Made by a program: the position numbers and the translations under genes. Source: Mycolicibacterium sp. ND9-15 (GTDB taxonomy: Bacteria > Actinomycetota > Actinomycetes > Mycobacteriales > Mycobacteriaceae). From it: a stretch of DNA of 64,000 bases. Position 1 is the stretch's first letter, and each line of letters begins with the position of its first letter. Under the pieces are notes generated by a model, which did no database searches, was not told where the DNA came from, and was given only the letters and a program-made list of their open reading frames with translations. The stretch is taken from assembly GCF_035918395.1 (NCBI RefSeq), contig NZ_CP142362.1, positions 4,935,501 to 4,999,500 on the forward strand, written 5' to 3'. Of the stretch, positions 51,530-59,507 are shown piece after piece.

Positions 51530-51976
51530 GTGAAGAGGATTTCACTCCGAGGAATGGTGAAAAGAGGCTGGATGCTGCTGGTCGCGGTCATAGTGGTTGC
51601 GGTCTCGGGGTACAGCGTGTATCGGCTCCAGGGGATTTTGGGAAGTCACAGCAACGCTTCGCCTGGCGACGGCATCTCGAATGAGATCGTTCCGTTCAAC
51701 CCTAAACACGTAACCCTTGAGGTTTTCGGCTCCCAAGGGGCGGTGGCGACCATCAACTACCTGGACGGCAACAGCGAACCGCGCCAGGTCCACGATGCCA
51801 CCCTTCCGTGGGCCTTCACGATTACGACGACTCAGCCGGCCGTCTTCGCGAACGTGGTGGCGCAGGGCGACAGCGACTTCATCGGCTGCCGCATCACCGT
51901 CAACGGTGTCGTCAAAGACGAGAGGGCCGTCAACAACGTCAACGCCTATACCTTCTGCGTGGACAAGTCCTCGTGA
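51530..51976 (+). CDS. mmpS: MmpS family transport accessory protein
   Basis: 148 residues from a GTG. N-terminal transmembrane helix (about 12-32, GWMLLVAVIVVAVSGYSVYRL) and a periplasmic beta-sandwich domain with KHVTLEVFGSQGAVATINYLDG and CRITVNGVVKDERAVNNVNAYTFC. Two cysteines (DFIGCRI, AYTFC) probably form a disulfide as in MmpS5. It works as membrane-fusion-like partner of MmpL. It overlaps the mmpL start by four bases (GTGA). Confidence 0.93.
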   Translation: MKRISLRGMVKRGWMLLVAVIVVAVSGYSVYRLQGILGSHSNASPGDGISNEIVPFNPKHVTLEVFGSQGAVATINYLDGNSEPRQVHDATLPWAFTITTTQPAVFANVVAQGDSDFIGCRITVNGVVKDERAVNNVNAYTFCVDKSS

Positions 51977-54855
51977 GCGACGAGCAGGACTCTCGAACCT
52001 CCCTTTCGGGGACGATCCGCCGGCTGGCGGTGCCGATCCTCTTGTTCTGGGTGGGCCTGGCTGCAGTGACCAACGTGGCCGTGCCGCGATTGGAAGAGGT
52101 CGCAAAGGAACGCAACGTGTCTTTGACCCCAGCGGATGCGCCGTCGCTGCAGGCGATGAAGCGCATGGGCAAGGTGTTCCACGAGTTCGATTCCGACAGT
52201 GCGGCCATGGTCGTGCTGGAAGGCGACGAGCCGCTCGGCGAGGACGCGCACCGCTACCACGACACGTTGGTTCAGAAGCTGGCCGAGGACACCAAGCATG
52301 TAGAAAACGTCCAGAACTTCTGGGGAGACCCGCTGACGGCCGCAGGCGTCCAGAGCGCCGACGGGAAGGCCGCGTATGTCCAGATCTATCTGGCCGGCAA
52401 TCAAGGCGAGGCCTTGGCAAATGAGTCCGTCGATGCTGTCCGTGACATCGTGGCAAATACGCTGCCGCCGAGCGGAGTCCACGCCTATGTCACCGGCGCG
52501 GGGCCCCTGCTCGCGGATCAGTTCGGCGCGGGCAGCAAAGGCACCGTGAAAGTCACGTTGATCACCCTTGCGGTGATCGCGGTGATGTTGTTCTTTGTCT
52601 ATCGTTCCGTCGCCACCATGTTTCTGGTGCTGTTGACGGTTTTTGCGCAGTTGCTTGCAGCGCGGGGGGTCATCGCGTTTCTGGCCGACTCCGGGATCAT
52701 CGGGCTTTCGGTGTACGCGACGAATCTGCTCACATTGCTTGTCATTGCAGCCGGGACCGATTACGCGATATTTTTCATCGGCCGCTATCAGGAAGCTCGT
52801 GGGGTCGGCGAGGATCGACCGGCGGCCTTCCACACGATGTTTCGCGGCACCGCGCACGTCGTTCTGGGCTCCGGTTTGACCATTGCCGGAGCGGTGTACT
52901 GCCTCAGCTTCACCCGGCTGCCCTACTTTCACAGTCTCGGCGCTCCCGTCACGATCGCTGTCCTGGTTGCGTTGGCGGCTGCGCTCACGCTGATCCCGGC
53001 GGTGGTTACCGTGGGTGGTCGGTTGGGTCTTCTCGAACCGAAACGCACGATGCGCACGCGTGGGTGGCGGCGGGTGGGCACGGCCATTGTCCGCTGGCCG
53101 GGGCCCATCTTGGCGGTGACCGGTGCGGTTGCCCTCGTCGGCTTGCTGGCCTTGCCGGGGTATGAGACGAGTTACGATGTGCGCCATTACATCCCGGCCA
53201 GTGCTCCGGCGAATGTCGGTTATGCCGCTGCGGAGCGCCATTTTCCCTCGGCCCGGCTGAACCCCGACTTGCTGATGATCGAGGCCGACCACGATATGCG
53301 CAATCCGGCCGACATGCTTGTCTTGGACAGGGTTGCCAGGGAGGTGTTTCGCCTTCCCGGTATCGCCCAGGTACAGTCCATCACCCGGCCACTGGGGACG
53401 CCGATTGACCACGCCTCGATTCCTTTTCAGATCAGCATGCAAAACACCGGACAGATCATGAACCTCACCTATCAGCAAGACCGCGCCGACGACATGCTGA
53501 AGCAGGCCGACGAGATGGTGAAATCGATCGACGTCTTGAAGCGTCAATATGCTCTTCAGCAGGAAATGGCCGCTGCGACGAATGACCAGGTGGCAAGCTT
53601 CGACGAAGTGACTGCCACATTGACCGAACTCCGAGACAACATGGCGAACGTCGACGATTTTCTAAGACCAATTCGTAATTACTTCTATTGGGAACAGCAT
53701 TGTTTCAACATCCCGTCCTGCGCAGCAGCGAGGTCCGCTTTCGAGGCGCTCGACGGGATCGACAAGCTCAGCGGGCAGATGGAAAGTTTCAAGGAAAGCT
53801 TGGACAGGTTGAATGCGGTCCAACCGCAACTGGTGGAATTGATACCGGGCCAGATCGCCGGCCAAGAGACCAATCATGAACTGCTGCTGTCCAACTACTC
53901 CACGATGTCGGGGATCTACGATCAGATGGCGGAAATGACCGAAAACTCCACCGCGATGGGACAAGCTTTCGATGCCGCCAAGATCGATGACTTCTTTTAT
54001 CTACCGCCGGAAGCCTTCGGCAATCCCGATTTTCAGCGCGGGTTGAAGATGTTTCTGTCGCCGGACGGCAAGGCGGCCCGCATGATCATCACTCATGAGG
54101 GTGACCCTGCGACTCCGCAGGGCATCGGGCATATCGTCCCCATCAGGAACGTGGTGTCTACGGCTTTGAAGGGCACCTCCTTACAGGGTTCGGAGATCTC
54201 CCTCGCGGGCACCGCCGCGACATACAAAGATATCCAGGACGGCGCCAAATATGATCTGATCATTGCCGTCATCGCCGCACTGAGTCTCATTTTGCTCATC
54301 ATGATGTTCGTCACGCGCAGCCTGGTCGCCGCGATCGTCATCGTGGGCACGGTGACGCTTTCGTTGGGTGCCTCTTTCGGACTGTCGGTGCTGGTTTGGC
54401 AGCATGTTTTCGGCATCCAGTTGTATTGGATCGTGCTCGCGCTCGCCATTATTGTGCTCCTGGGCGTCGGGTCGGACTACAATTTATTGTTGATTTCCCG
54501 ATTCAAAGAGGAGATCGGCGCCGGGGTCAAAACCGGGATGATTCGTACGATGGCCGGCACCGGCTCGGTGGTGACATCGGCCGGTCTCGTTTTCGCCGCG
54601 ACTATGTCTTCGTTCGTATTCAGTGATTTGCGCGTACTCGGTCAGATCGGGACCACCATCGGCCTTGGCCTGCTGTTCGACACCCTGATCGTGCGCGCAT
54701 TCATGACTCCGTCAATCGCGGTCGTTCTCGGACGCTGGTTCTGGTGGCCGCAACGCGTCCGCCCGAGTCCCGCGAGCCAGATGCTTCGACCCTACGGGCC
54801 ACGCCGGGTCGTCCGTGCATTGTTGGGGCGTCCCGGCACGGCAGACACTTCGTAG
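51973..54855 (+). CDS. mmpL: MmpL family RND transporter (MmpL4/MmpL5 type)
   Basis: 960 residues with twelve predicted membrane helices, two large periplasmic domains (about 60-200 and 430-780) and the paired proton-relay motifs GTDYAIF in helix 4 and GSDYNLL in helix 10. The long periplasmic second domain has a helical hairpin, as in MmpL4/5. Substrates of the MmpS4/5-L4/5 group are siderophores and several drugs. It is co-translated with MmpS, with a TetR gene in divergent position. A strong match in family; the exact paralogue and substrate cannot be told. Confidence 0.94.
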   Translation: MSDEQDSRTSLSGTIRRLAVPILLFWVGLAAVTNVAVPRLEEVAKERNVSLTPADAPSLQAMKRMGKVFHEFDSDSAAMVVLEGDEPLGEDAHRYHDTLVQKLAEDTKHVENVQNFWGDPLTAAGVQSADGKAAYVQIYLAGNQGEALANESVDAVRDIVANTLPPSGVHAYVTGAGPLLADQFGAGSKGTVKVTLITLAVIAVMLFFVYRSVATMFLVLLTVFAQLLAARGVIAFLADSGIIGLSVYATNLLTLLVIAAGTDYAIFFIGRYQEARGVGEDRPAAFHTMFRGTAHVVLGSGLTIAGAVYCLSFTRLPYFHSLGAPVTIAVLVALAAALTLIPAVVTVGGRLGLLEPKRTMRTRGWRRVGTAIVRWPGPILAVTGAVALVGLLALPGYETSYDVRHYIPASAPANVGYAAAERHFPSARLNPDLLMIEADHDMRNPADMLVLDRVAREVFRLPGIAQVQSITRPLGTPIDHASIPFQISMQNTGQIMNLTYQQDRADDMLKQADEMVKSIDVLKRQYALQQEMAAATNDQVASFDEVTATLTELRDNMANVDDFLRPIRNYFYWEQHCFNIPSCAAARSAFEALDGIDKLSGQMESFKESLDRLNAVQPQLVELIPGQIAGQETNHELLLSNYSTMSGIYDQMAEMTENSTAMGQAFDAAKIDDFFYLPPEAFGNPDFQRGLKMFLSPDGKAARMIITHEGDPATPQGIGHIVPIRNVVSTALKGTSLQGSEISLAGTAATYKDIQDGAKYDLIIAVIAALSLILLIMMFVTRSLVAAIVIVGTVTLSLGASFGLSVLVWQHVFGIQLYWIVLALAIIVLLGVGSDYNLLLISRFKEEIGAGVKTGMIRTMAGTGSVVTSAGLVFAATMSSFVFSDLRVLGQIGTTIGLGLLFDTLIVRAFMTPSIAVVLGRWFWWPQRVRPSPASQMLRPYGPRRVVRALLGRPGTADTS

Positions 54856-55040
54856 ATCGTCCTCTACTGCGAACTTTGCGCCCACTTCGCTGAGGCCGAA
54901 ACGGGCGCACTATAGGCAGGGAAGAGTGCTGCACGTCACACGTGCATCCTGAACTCGGCAGACCACCGCGCTAGGCATCACTTAGCTATTCAAAGTGGTT
55001 TCACTTTCGCACGCCTGGCAAATCAAGCCCGGTGCAACAA

Positions 55041-55060
55041 ACTCAGCAAGCCTGCTGAGT
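55041..55060 (+). other. Perfect 8-bp stem tetraloop hairpin in the leader of the small surface protein gene
   Basis: ACTCAGCA (55041-55048) and TGCTGAGT (55053-55060) pair around the loop AGCC. It is followed 40 bases later by a second hairpin, CGGTCC-TCG-GGACCG (55100-55114), just before the ribosome site of the small surface protein gene. No U-tract follows, so it is more a leader structure than a terminator. Confidence 0.5.
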
Positions 55061-55137
55061 CTGGCGACTAGAGCAGCCTGGTCCCACCTCGGAGCGTGGC
55101 GGTCCTCGGGACCGACCACACCTACTTAGGAGAGAAG

Positions 55138-55410
55138 ATGCAGAAGCCACTTGTCATCGGAGCCACTACTCTGACCCTGTTGTTCGGCGGTGCCGGTATC
55201 GCCAGCGCGGATACGGTCGAAGCGCCCGCGACCACCACGACAACGCTCGCCCAGGACCAACACGCCAACGACGACAGCGGCGACAACGGCCTGTGGGGCC
55301 TGGCGGGACTGCTGGGTCTGCTCGGACTGGCGGGGCTGAAACGTCGCAAGGACGCCGATTACCCGTCGAATCGCGGCGGCGGCACCATCACGAACAACCC
55401 TCGCGCATAA
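55138..55410 (+). CDS. Small surface protein with C-terminal WGxxG sorting-like tail
   Basis: 90 residues from ATG 55138, with AGGAGAG nine bases upstream. Signal peptide (MQKPLVIGATTLTLLFGGAGIASA, cleavage near 24), short Thr/Asp-rich segment, then DNGLWGLAGLLGLLGLAGLKRRKD, a hydrophobic segment with the WG-xx-G pattern plus basic residues, followed by a polar tail NRGGGTITNNPRA. This resembles WGxxGW-type C-terminal sorting tails. It is likely exported and anchored. A strong terminator follows. Confidence 0.78.
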   Translation: MQKPLVIGATTLTLLFGGAGIASADTVEAPATTTTTLAQDQHANDDSGDNGLWGLAGLLGLLGLAGLKRRKDADYPSNRGGGTITNNPRA

Positions 55411-55430
55411 GCACAGCGCACACGGAGAGA

Positions 55431-55468
55431 GGCCCCGTCAGTACCAGATACTGGCGGGGCCCTTCTTT
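55431..55468 (+). terminator. Rho-independent terminator
   Basis: A 13-base stem (GGCCCCGTCAGTA with TACTGGCGGGGCC, one G-T wobble) with a five-base loop followed by CTTCTTTTC, directly after the small surface protein gene. Confidence 0.85.
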
Positions 55469-55584
55469 TCACTGCTGAGATGTGTCATGACCGGGTGTCG
55501 TCTGCGAGCCGGGTCTGGTGCTTGGCACTGGTGACACCGATCATTCTTGCGGCGCCGACGGACTCGACCGCTCGACTGCAAGAG

Positions 55585-56070
55585 TTACAGCGAGGTCGGT
55601 GGGCGCGACACGCACTGCGCCGCGTAGAGCTCATCGCCGAGCTTGTCCATCAGCTGCAGTTGCGTCTCGAGGTAATCGATGTGCTCTTCTTCGCTGTTGA
55701 GGATCTTCTCCAGCAGCGTCGCCGAGGTCGCGTCACCCTTCTCGCGGCACATGATGATGCCCGGGCGGAGGCGCTCCAGCACTTCGTACTCGATCGCCAG
55801 GTCGGCCTCGAACTGCTCACGCAGGGTCTGACCGATGCGCAGCGAGAACAGTCGCTGGTAGTTCGGAAGCCCGTCGAGCATAAGGATGCGGTTGGTGATG
55901 TCCTCCGCATGATTCATTTCGTCGAAGGACTCTTTACGCGTGTATTCGGCCAGTTCGGTAAAGCCCCAATTCGCCTGCATCTTCGAATGCAGGAAATACT
56001 GGTTGATGGCGGTGAGTTCGCTTGTCAACTGCTCGTTCAGCAGTTTGAGGACGTCCGGATCGCCTTGCAT
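55585..56070 (-). CDS. bfrA: Bacterioferritin (heme-binding iron storage)
   Basis: 161 residues, like BfrA (Rv1876). Ferroxidase ligands Glu18, Glu51, His54, Glu94, Glu127 and His130 are all present, with Met52 as the heme ligand (SFDEMNHAEDI). Twenty-four subunits form a cage that oxidises Fe2+ and stores ferric iron. ATG 56070 is chosen for the AGGAGCGACC ribosome site. An IdeR-like box lies about 190 bases upstream, in the gap shared with the Bfd operon. In M. tuberculosis IdeR activates bfrA when iron is plentiful. Confidence 0.95.
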   Translation of the reverse strand: MQGDPDVLKLLNEQLTSELTAINQYFLHSKMQANWGFTELAEYTRKESFDEMNHAEDITNRILMLDGLPNYQRLFSLRIGQTLREQFEADLAIEYEVLERLRPGIIMCREKGDATSATLLEKILNSEEEHIDYLETQLQLMDKLGDELYAAQCVSRPPTSL

Positions 56071-56257
56071 GGTCGCTCCTAGGCAGTTGGGGGCTGGGGT
56101 CACGCGTTCGCTGTGGTGCCGCACTCTCAAACTAGTCCAGTTATGCCCCGCAAGCTTGCTTTACTGCTTGGGCGAGGCGCGTTTTCGGCTCAATCATGAC
56201 GCGCCCCGACGGCTCGAGGCGCTGAGCCGACCCCCACTCTGGACTGCCTAGGCTAAG

Positions 56258-56276
56258 TAAGGTTAGACTGCGCTAA
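56258..56276. promoter_or_regulatory. IdeR-like iron box
   Basis: TAAGGTTAGACTGCGCTAA agrees with TWAGGTWAGSCTWACCTWA at about 15 of 19 positions. It lies between bfrA and the divergent gene at 56313, 36 bases before that start. A GGTTAG-N6-CTAACC inverted repeat (56261-56278) overlaps it. Confidence 0.55.
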
Positions 56277-56312
56277 CCATTGTCGAGGGCGCGAGGTAGG
56301 CAGGAAGAATCG

Positions 56313-56945
56313 ATGGGTGAGTACGATCTCCACTCATTGATTCTCGCGTGCGATTTTCGAGTTGCCGACGTCGAGCGAATGTGGAAATGGCTCAAGAAGC
56401 GTCGCGAAAACCTGCACTCGATCGGCGCCCATCATGTCGTCCTATATGAGTCGATTTGGGAGCCGAATCGCGTCCTCGTGACAATTGGAATTAGAAACGC
56501 CCGGTCAATCCGCGACGTCCTGCGATCATCCGCGGTATTCGAGTGGTTCGACATCGCCGGGGTCGACGACATCCCACCGATCTTCGGGGGTGAAGTGGTC
56601 GAGAAGATCGACCTGTACGCGCCCTCCCCCGCGGATCGCGTGGGCCGCGTGGTGGTGGGCGTCATGTCGTCGGTCGAGGACGTGTCGGCGCTGATGGTCA
56701 AGGTTCACGACGGCATCGGGCGCTTCAAGCGCAGCGGGGTGCGCAAGATCTGGGTGTACCGCGCCCTCGACGACGGGCAGGAAGTGATGATCCTGCAGGA
56801 GATCGAGGACGAAGCCGCCGCGAAGCACTGGGTCGATCACCCGGATGCGGCAGCGGAGTGGATGTCCAACGTGGGATTGGGCCCCTACCCGACTCAGTTC
56901 GTCGGCCGGTTCGCCCATCTGATGGCCGTGGCCGAGCAGGGTTGA
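56313..56945 (+). CDS. Conserved hypothetical protein upstream of bfd
   Basis: 210 residues from ATG 56313 with AGGAAG six bases upstream. MGEYDLHSLILACDFRVADVERMWKWLKKRRENLHSIGAHHVVLYESIWEP is followed by GIRNARSIRDVLRSSAVFEWFDIAGVDDIPPIFGGEVVEKIDL. No known motif; sometimes mislabelled in mycobacteria as a fatty-acid CoA ligase. It shares the iron-box-bearing promoter region and lies 11 bases before bfd, so a role in iron handling or lipid metabolism is a guess from context. Confidence 0.7.
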   Translation: MGEYDLHSLILACDFRVADVERMWKWLKKRRENLHSIGAHHVVLYESIWEPNRVLVTIGIRNARSIRDVLRSSAVFEWFDIAGVDDIPPIFGGEVVEKIDLYAPSPADRVGRVVVGVMSSVEDVSALMVKVHDGIGRFKRSGVRKIWVYRALDDGQEVMILQEIEDEAAAKHWVDHPDAAAEWMSNVGLGPYPTQFVGRFAHLMAVAEQG

Positions 56946-56956
56946 CGGGGGAGCCG

Positions 56957-57154
56957 ATGTTTGTCTGCCTGTGCACCGGAACCACGAGCCACGACGTCAC
57001 CGAATGCGTGTCCAACGGGGCACGGACGTCGAAGCAGATCGCCGAGGCCTGCGGTGCGGGTGGCGATTGCGGCAGGTGCCGGCGCACTCTGCGGGCGATC
57101 ATCGCCGCACACGCCGATGTCGAAGAGGCGACGCCCAAAGCGGTTAATCACTAA
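56957..57154 (+). CDS. bfd: Bacterioferritin-associated ferredoxin-like protein
   Basis: 65 residues. Cys4, Cys6, Cys38 and Cys41 (FVCLC ... GDCGRC) match exactly the four cluster ligands of Bfd proteins. Bfd is a [2Fe-2S] protein that reduces stored ferric iron in bacterioferritin so that it is released. Here it lies divergent from bfrA and behind one intervening gene in the same direction. Full length. Its stop overlaps the stop of the enoyl-CoA hydratase gene by four bases. Confidence 0.9.
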   Translation: MFVCLCTGTTSHDVTECVSNGARTSKQIAEACGAGGDCGRCRRTLRAIIAAHADVEEATPKAVNH

Positions 57155-57930
57155 CCTCCGCTGCTCTCCCCGCGCCTACCGGTGAAGTCGGCCAGCGCGG
57201 TCGCATTGGCCGCGGCGCCCATCAGCACCGCGAAGTGTTCGTTCTCCCGGGCGGTCGCGGCGGCGATACCGTCGCGCGTCGGTGCCACGATGGTCTGCTT
57301 GACCGCCATCAGGCTGGGGATGGGCCGCGATGCCAGCACTTCGGCGTGGCGGCGAGCTTCCGACAGCAACTCCTCCGGCGGACATACCTTCCAGGCCAGT
57401 CCCATCCGGTGTGCCTCGGGCGCATCCACCCATTCCGACGACATCAGTAGCCAAGCGGCGTTCTGCCGACCCATCAACCGCGGCAACAGGTAAGAGGACG
57501 CCGCCTCCGGGGCCACGCCCAGGCTTGTGAACGGCGTCTTGAGCCGGGCAGCAGCAGACATGAAGACCAGATCCGAATACCCGAGAATCGTTGCGCCGAT
57601 GCCGACTCCGACGCCGTTGACGGCGCAGATCAACGGCTTCGGAAAGTCGGCGAGCGCGTCGATCATCGTGGTGAAGTGGCTGCCCCGCTCGTTGAACGCG
57701 GGATCGGTGATGCGTCTGTGCATCTCGTTCAGGTCGTTACCCGCGCTGAACGCTCGCCCTTCGCCGGTCAGCACAACGACCGCCACCTCCGGGTCGGCGG
57801 CGGCTTCCTGGAGGGCGACCGCTGTCGCGAGGTACATCTCCTCGTTGAACGCGTTGAGCACCTCGGGCCGGTTCAGGGTCAGCGTGCGGACCCGGTTGTC
57901 ATCGGCGATCTGCAGGGTCGTTTCAGCCAC
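57151..57930 (-). CDS. Enoyl-CoA hydratase/isomerase (crotonase) family
   Basis: 259 residues. LTLNRPEVLNAFNEEMYLA, the oxyanion-hole region GRAFSAGNDLNEMHRR, then VNGVGVGIGATILGYSDLVFMSAAARLKTPFTSLGVAPEAASS with the Glu seen in hydratases. This group of EchA proteins hydrates 2-enoyl-CoA in beta-oxidation, but paralogues vary in substrate. The start ATG is preferred at 57930. Divergent neighbours are absent; its end overlaps bfd. The exact EchA number is not assigned. Confidence 0.9.
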   Translation of the reverse strand: MAETTLQIADDNRVRTLTLNRPEVLNAFNEEMYLATAVALQEAAADPEVAVVVLTGEGRAFSAGNDLNEMHRRITDPAFNERGSHFTTMIDALADFPKPLICAVNGVGVGIGATILGYSDLVFMSAAARLKTPFTSLGVAPEAASSYLLPRLMGRQNAAWLLMSSEWVDAPEAHRMGLAWKVCPPEELLSEARRHAEVLASRPIPSLMAVKQTIVAPTRDGIAAATARENEHFAVLMGAAANATALADFTGRRGESSGG

Positions 57931-57946
57931 GGCAGCAGCGTAAGCG

Positions 57947-58390
57947 TTAACCGTTGCGGTAAACCCGGGAGGGTGAAACGAGCACCACGGTGCGCCGCTG
58001 TTCGGCCATCACCCGGTCGTATTCCGCCCAGTCGTCGTGGCTTCCGCCCGCGGCCGCGAACACCTCGCGCAGCAGCAGCCGCAACCGGTCTGGCTCGGTG
58101 AGCCATGGTTGAAGATCGTCCGGCCCTGCGAGCTCTGCGCTGCCTTCGACGGTCGCCCACTGCCATCCGTCGCGGAAGGTCACCGCCAGTTGCGGACGCA
58201 CGCGCAGGTTGGCCAGCTTGACCTTGCCGTAGGTGACGAAGCCCAGGACCGGTGCGCCGGTGTCCGGATGCGCCAGCTTGCCGACGTTGACCACCGAGGC
58301 TTGGATGGTGCCGTCGCCGCGGAGCGTCGACACAACGGCCAGCCCGTTGTCGGCCGCGGCCAGCCCCACTGCGTCATCGAGTGTCGTCAT
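57947..58390 (-). CDS. F420/FMN-dependent pyridoxamine-oxidase-fold protein (Rv1875-like)
   Basis: 147 residues, as in Rv1875. GLAVVSTLRGDGTIQASVVNVGKLAHPDTG, VTYGKVKLANLRVRPQLAVTFRDGWQWATVEGSAEL form the split-barrel flavin/deazaflavin fold. Such proteins bind F420 or FMN and reduce small substrates. Its start ATG overlaps the stop of the Rv1874-like gene by four bases, and the pair sits next to bfrA as in M. tuberculosis. Confidence 0.88.
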   Translation of the reverse strand: MTTLDDAVGLAAADNGLAVVSTLRGDGTIQASVVNVGKLAHPDTGAPVLGFVTYGKVKLANLRVRPQLAVTFRDGWQWATVEGSAELAGPDDLQPWLTEPDRLRLLLREVFAAAGGSHDDWAEYDRVMAEQRRTVVLVSPSRVYRNG

Positions 58391-59112
58391 GAATTCCTCT
58401 GTGCAGCAGCGGAATCGGTGAAGGGTGTCCGGTACACGTAACGACTGGTCGGCACCGTGTCGACGTCGCGGTTGGCGCCGAAGGTCGCCGTGCTGGCGAC
58501 CATGCGCTCCATCCGGTAGCGGAGGTCGTCGTCGTCGGCCGCGCCGAAGAACGCGTGCAGGTCGGACAGCGCGGCATGCGGGAACAGTTCCTCGACGATC
58601 GCGGAGATCGGCGCCGCACCGGGCGTCAGTGTGCGCACCACGGCGTTCTGCGTGTAGCCGAACGTCGACTGGGTCTCGATGGCCACCGGAGTGTGGTCGA
58701 TGTGCCAGCGGGTCAACCAGGTGGCCTCGTCGAGATCGGCCGGCCGGCGGAGCAGTGCGACGTTGGTGAAGCCCTCGGTCCGCTCGCCCGGCGCGGTGGC
58801 CGGCGGCGCGAGCGGGACCGATTCGGTGACCAGATAGGCCGCCACGTCGTCGGCCTCCTGTTTCAGTCGGGAGATCGCATCGGTCAGCTGATCGCCGTAG
58901 TACTGCTGGGTCCACACGCTGACGAAGCCCATCACGGGCGGATCCAGCGTGGTCAGTGTCATCAGTGAGTCGCGGACCACGCCGTCGCGCACGTTGACCG
59001 TCAGCCCGGGCATTCCGAGGGCGAGCAGATCGGAGGCGACGTGTTCGCGCATGCGCACGCACCACGCGTCGTCGGCCGGGGCACCCCGCAGCGTGATGAT
59101 GACTTTTTCCAC
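58387..59112 (-). CDS. EthD-domain-like conserved hypothetical protein (Rv1874-like)
   Basis: 241 residues. MEKVIITLRGAPADDAWCVRMREHVASDLLALGMPGLTVNVRDGVVRD and a later HIDHTPVAIETQSTFGYTQN segment (dimeric alpha-beta barrel) match the Rv1874/EthD pattern. It overlaps the FDOR gene by four bases (ATGA), so translation is coupled. Function unknown. Confidence 0.82.
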   Translation of the reverse strand: MEKVIITLRGAPADDAWCVRMREHVASDLLALGMPGLTVNVRDGVVRDSLMTLTTLDPPVMGFVSVWTQQYYGDQLTDAISRLKQEADDVAAYLVTESVPLAPPATAPGERTEGFTNVALLRRPADLDEATWLTRWHIDHTPVAIETQSTFGYTQNAVVRTLTPGAAPISAIVEELFPHAALSDLHAFFGAADDDDLRYRMERMVASTATFGANRDVDTVPTSRYVYRTPFTDSAAAQRNS

Positions 59113-59138
59113 GAAGCGAACCTAACGCGCCGTGCCGA

Positions 59139-59507
59139 TCAGGCTTCCAACCGCTCGCGGATGCCGGCCAGGCGTTGTGTCAGCTCGTCCTCGTCGATGA
59201 TTCCGCGAGCCACCAACGAGTGCGCAAGCGACACCAACTGGCTCTCCGGATAGGGCAACCCGGCGTAGCGCGTCGCCGACAACGCGTCCTCTTCGTCGCG
59301 ACGCGCCTTGAAGTCTAAGACATCGACATCGCATGCGGCCCGGTCGAGCGCGTCGCACATGCCGTCCAAACTTGTCTTCCACGGCGGCACAGGGTTTTCC
59401 ACCCCGTACTTGGCGGCCATCCGCGACCACACTTGATTGCGCTCGACGATTTTCTCCAGCGACGCGATCGCCGTCTGTTCGATACCGGGTTCCGTTGTGC
59501 CGCTCAT
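59139..59507 (-). CDS. Third (small) subunit or accessory protein of nitrile hydratase/thiocyanate hydrolase-type operon
   Basis: 122 residues. WKTSLDGMCDALDRAACDVDVLDFKARRDEEDALSATRYAGLPYPESQLVSLAHSL resembles the N-terminal half of nitrile hydratase beta subunits and P14K/NhlE-type activators. Its start overlaps the catalytic-subunit stop by four bases (ATGA). The order beta, alpha, small protein is that of cobalt-type nitrile hydratases such as nhlBAE, where the small protein delivers cobalt and drives subunit exchange. The function is inferred from gene order and pattern. Confidence 0.72.
   Translation of the reverse strand: MSGTTEPGIEQTAIASLEKIVERNQVWSRMAAKYGVENPVPPWKTSLDGMCDALDRAACDVDVLDFKARRDEEDALSATRYAGLPYPESQLVSLAHSLVARGIIDEDELTQRLAGIRERLEA

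Noticed and set aside
51946..53547. 533-residue antisense frame over mmpS/mmpL
   Set aside because: It is a shadow of mmpL; its residues are Arg/Gln-rich low-complexity sequence and it has no ribosome site.
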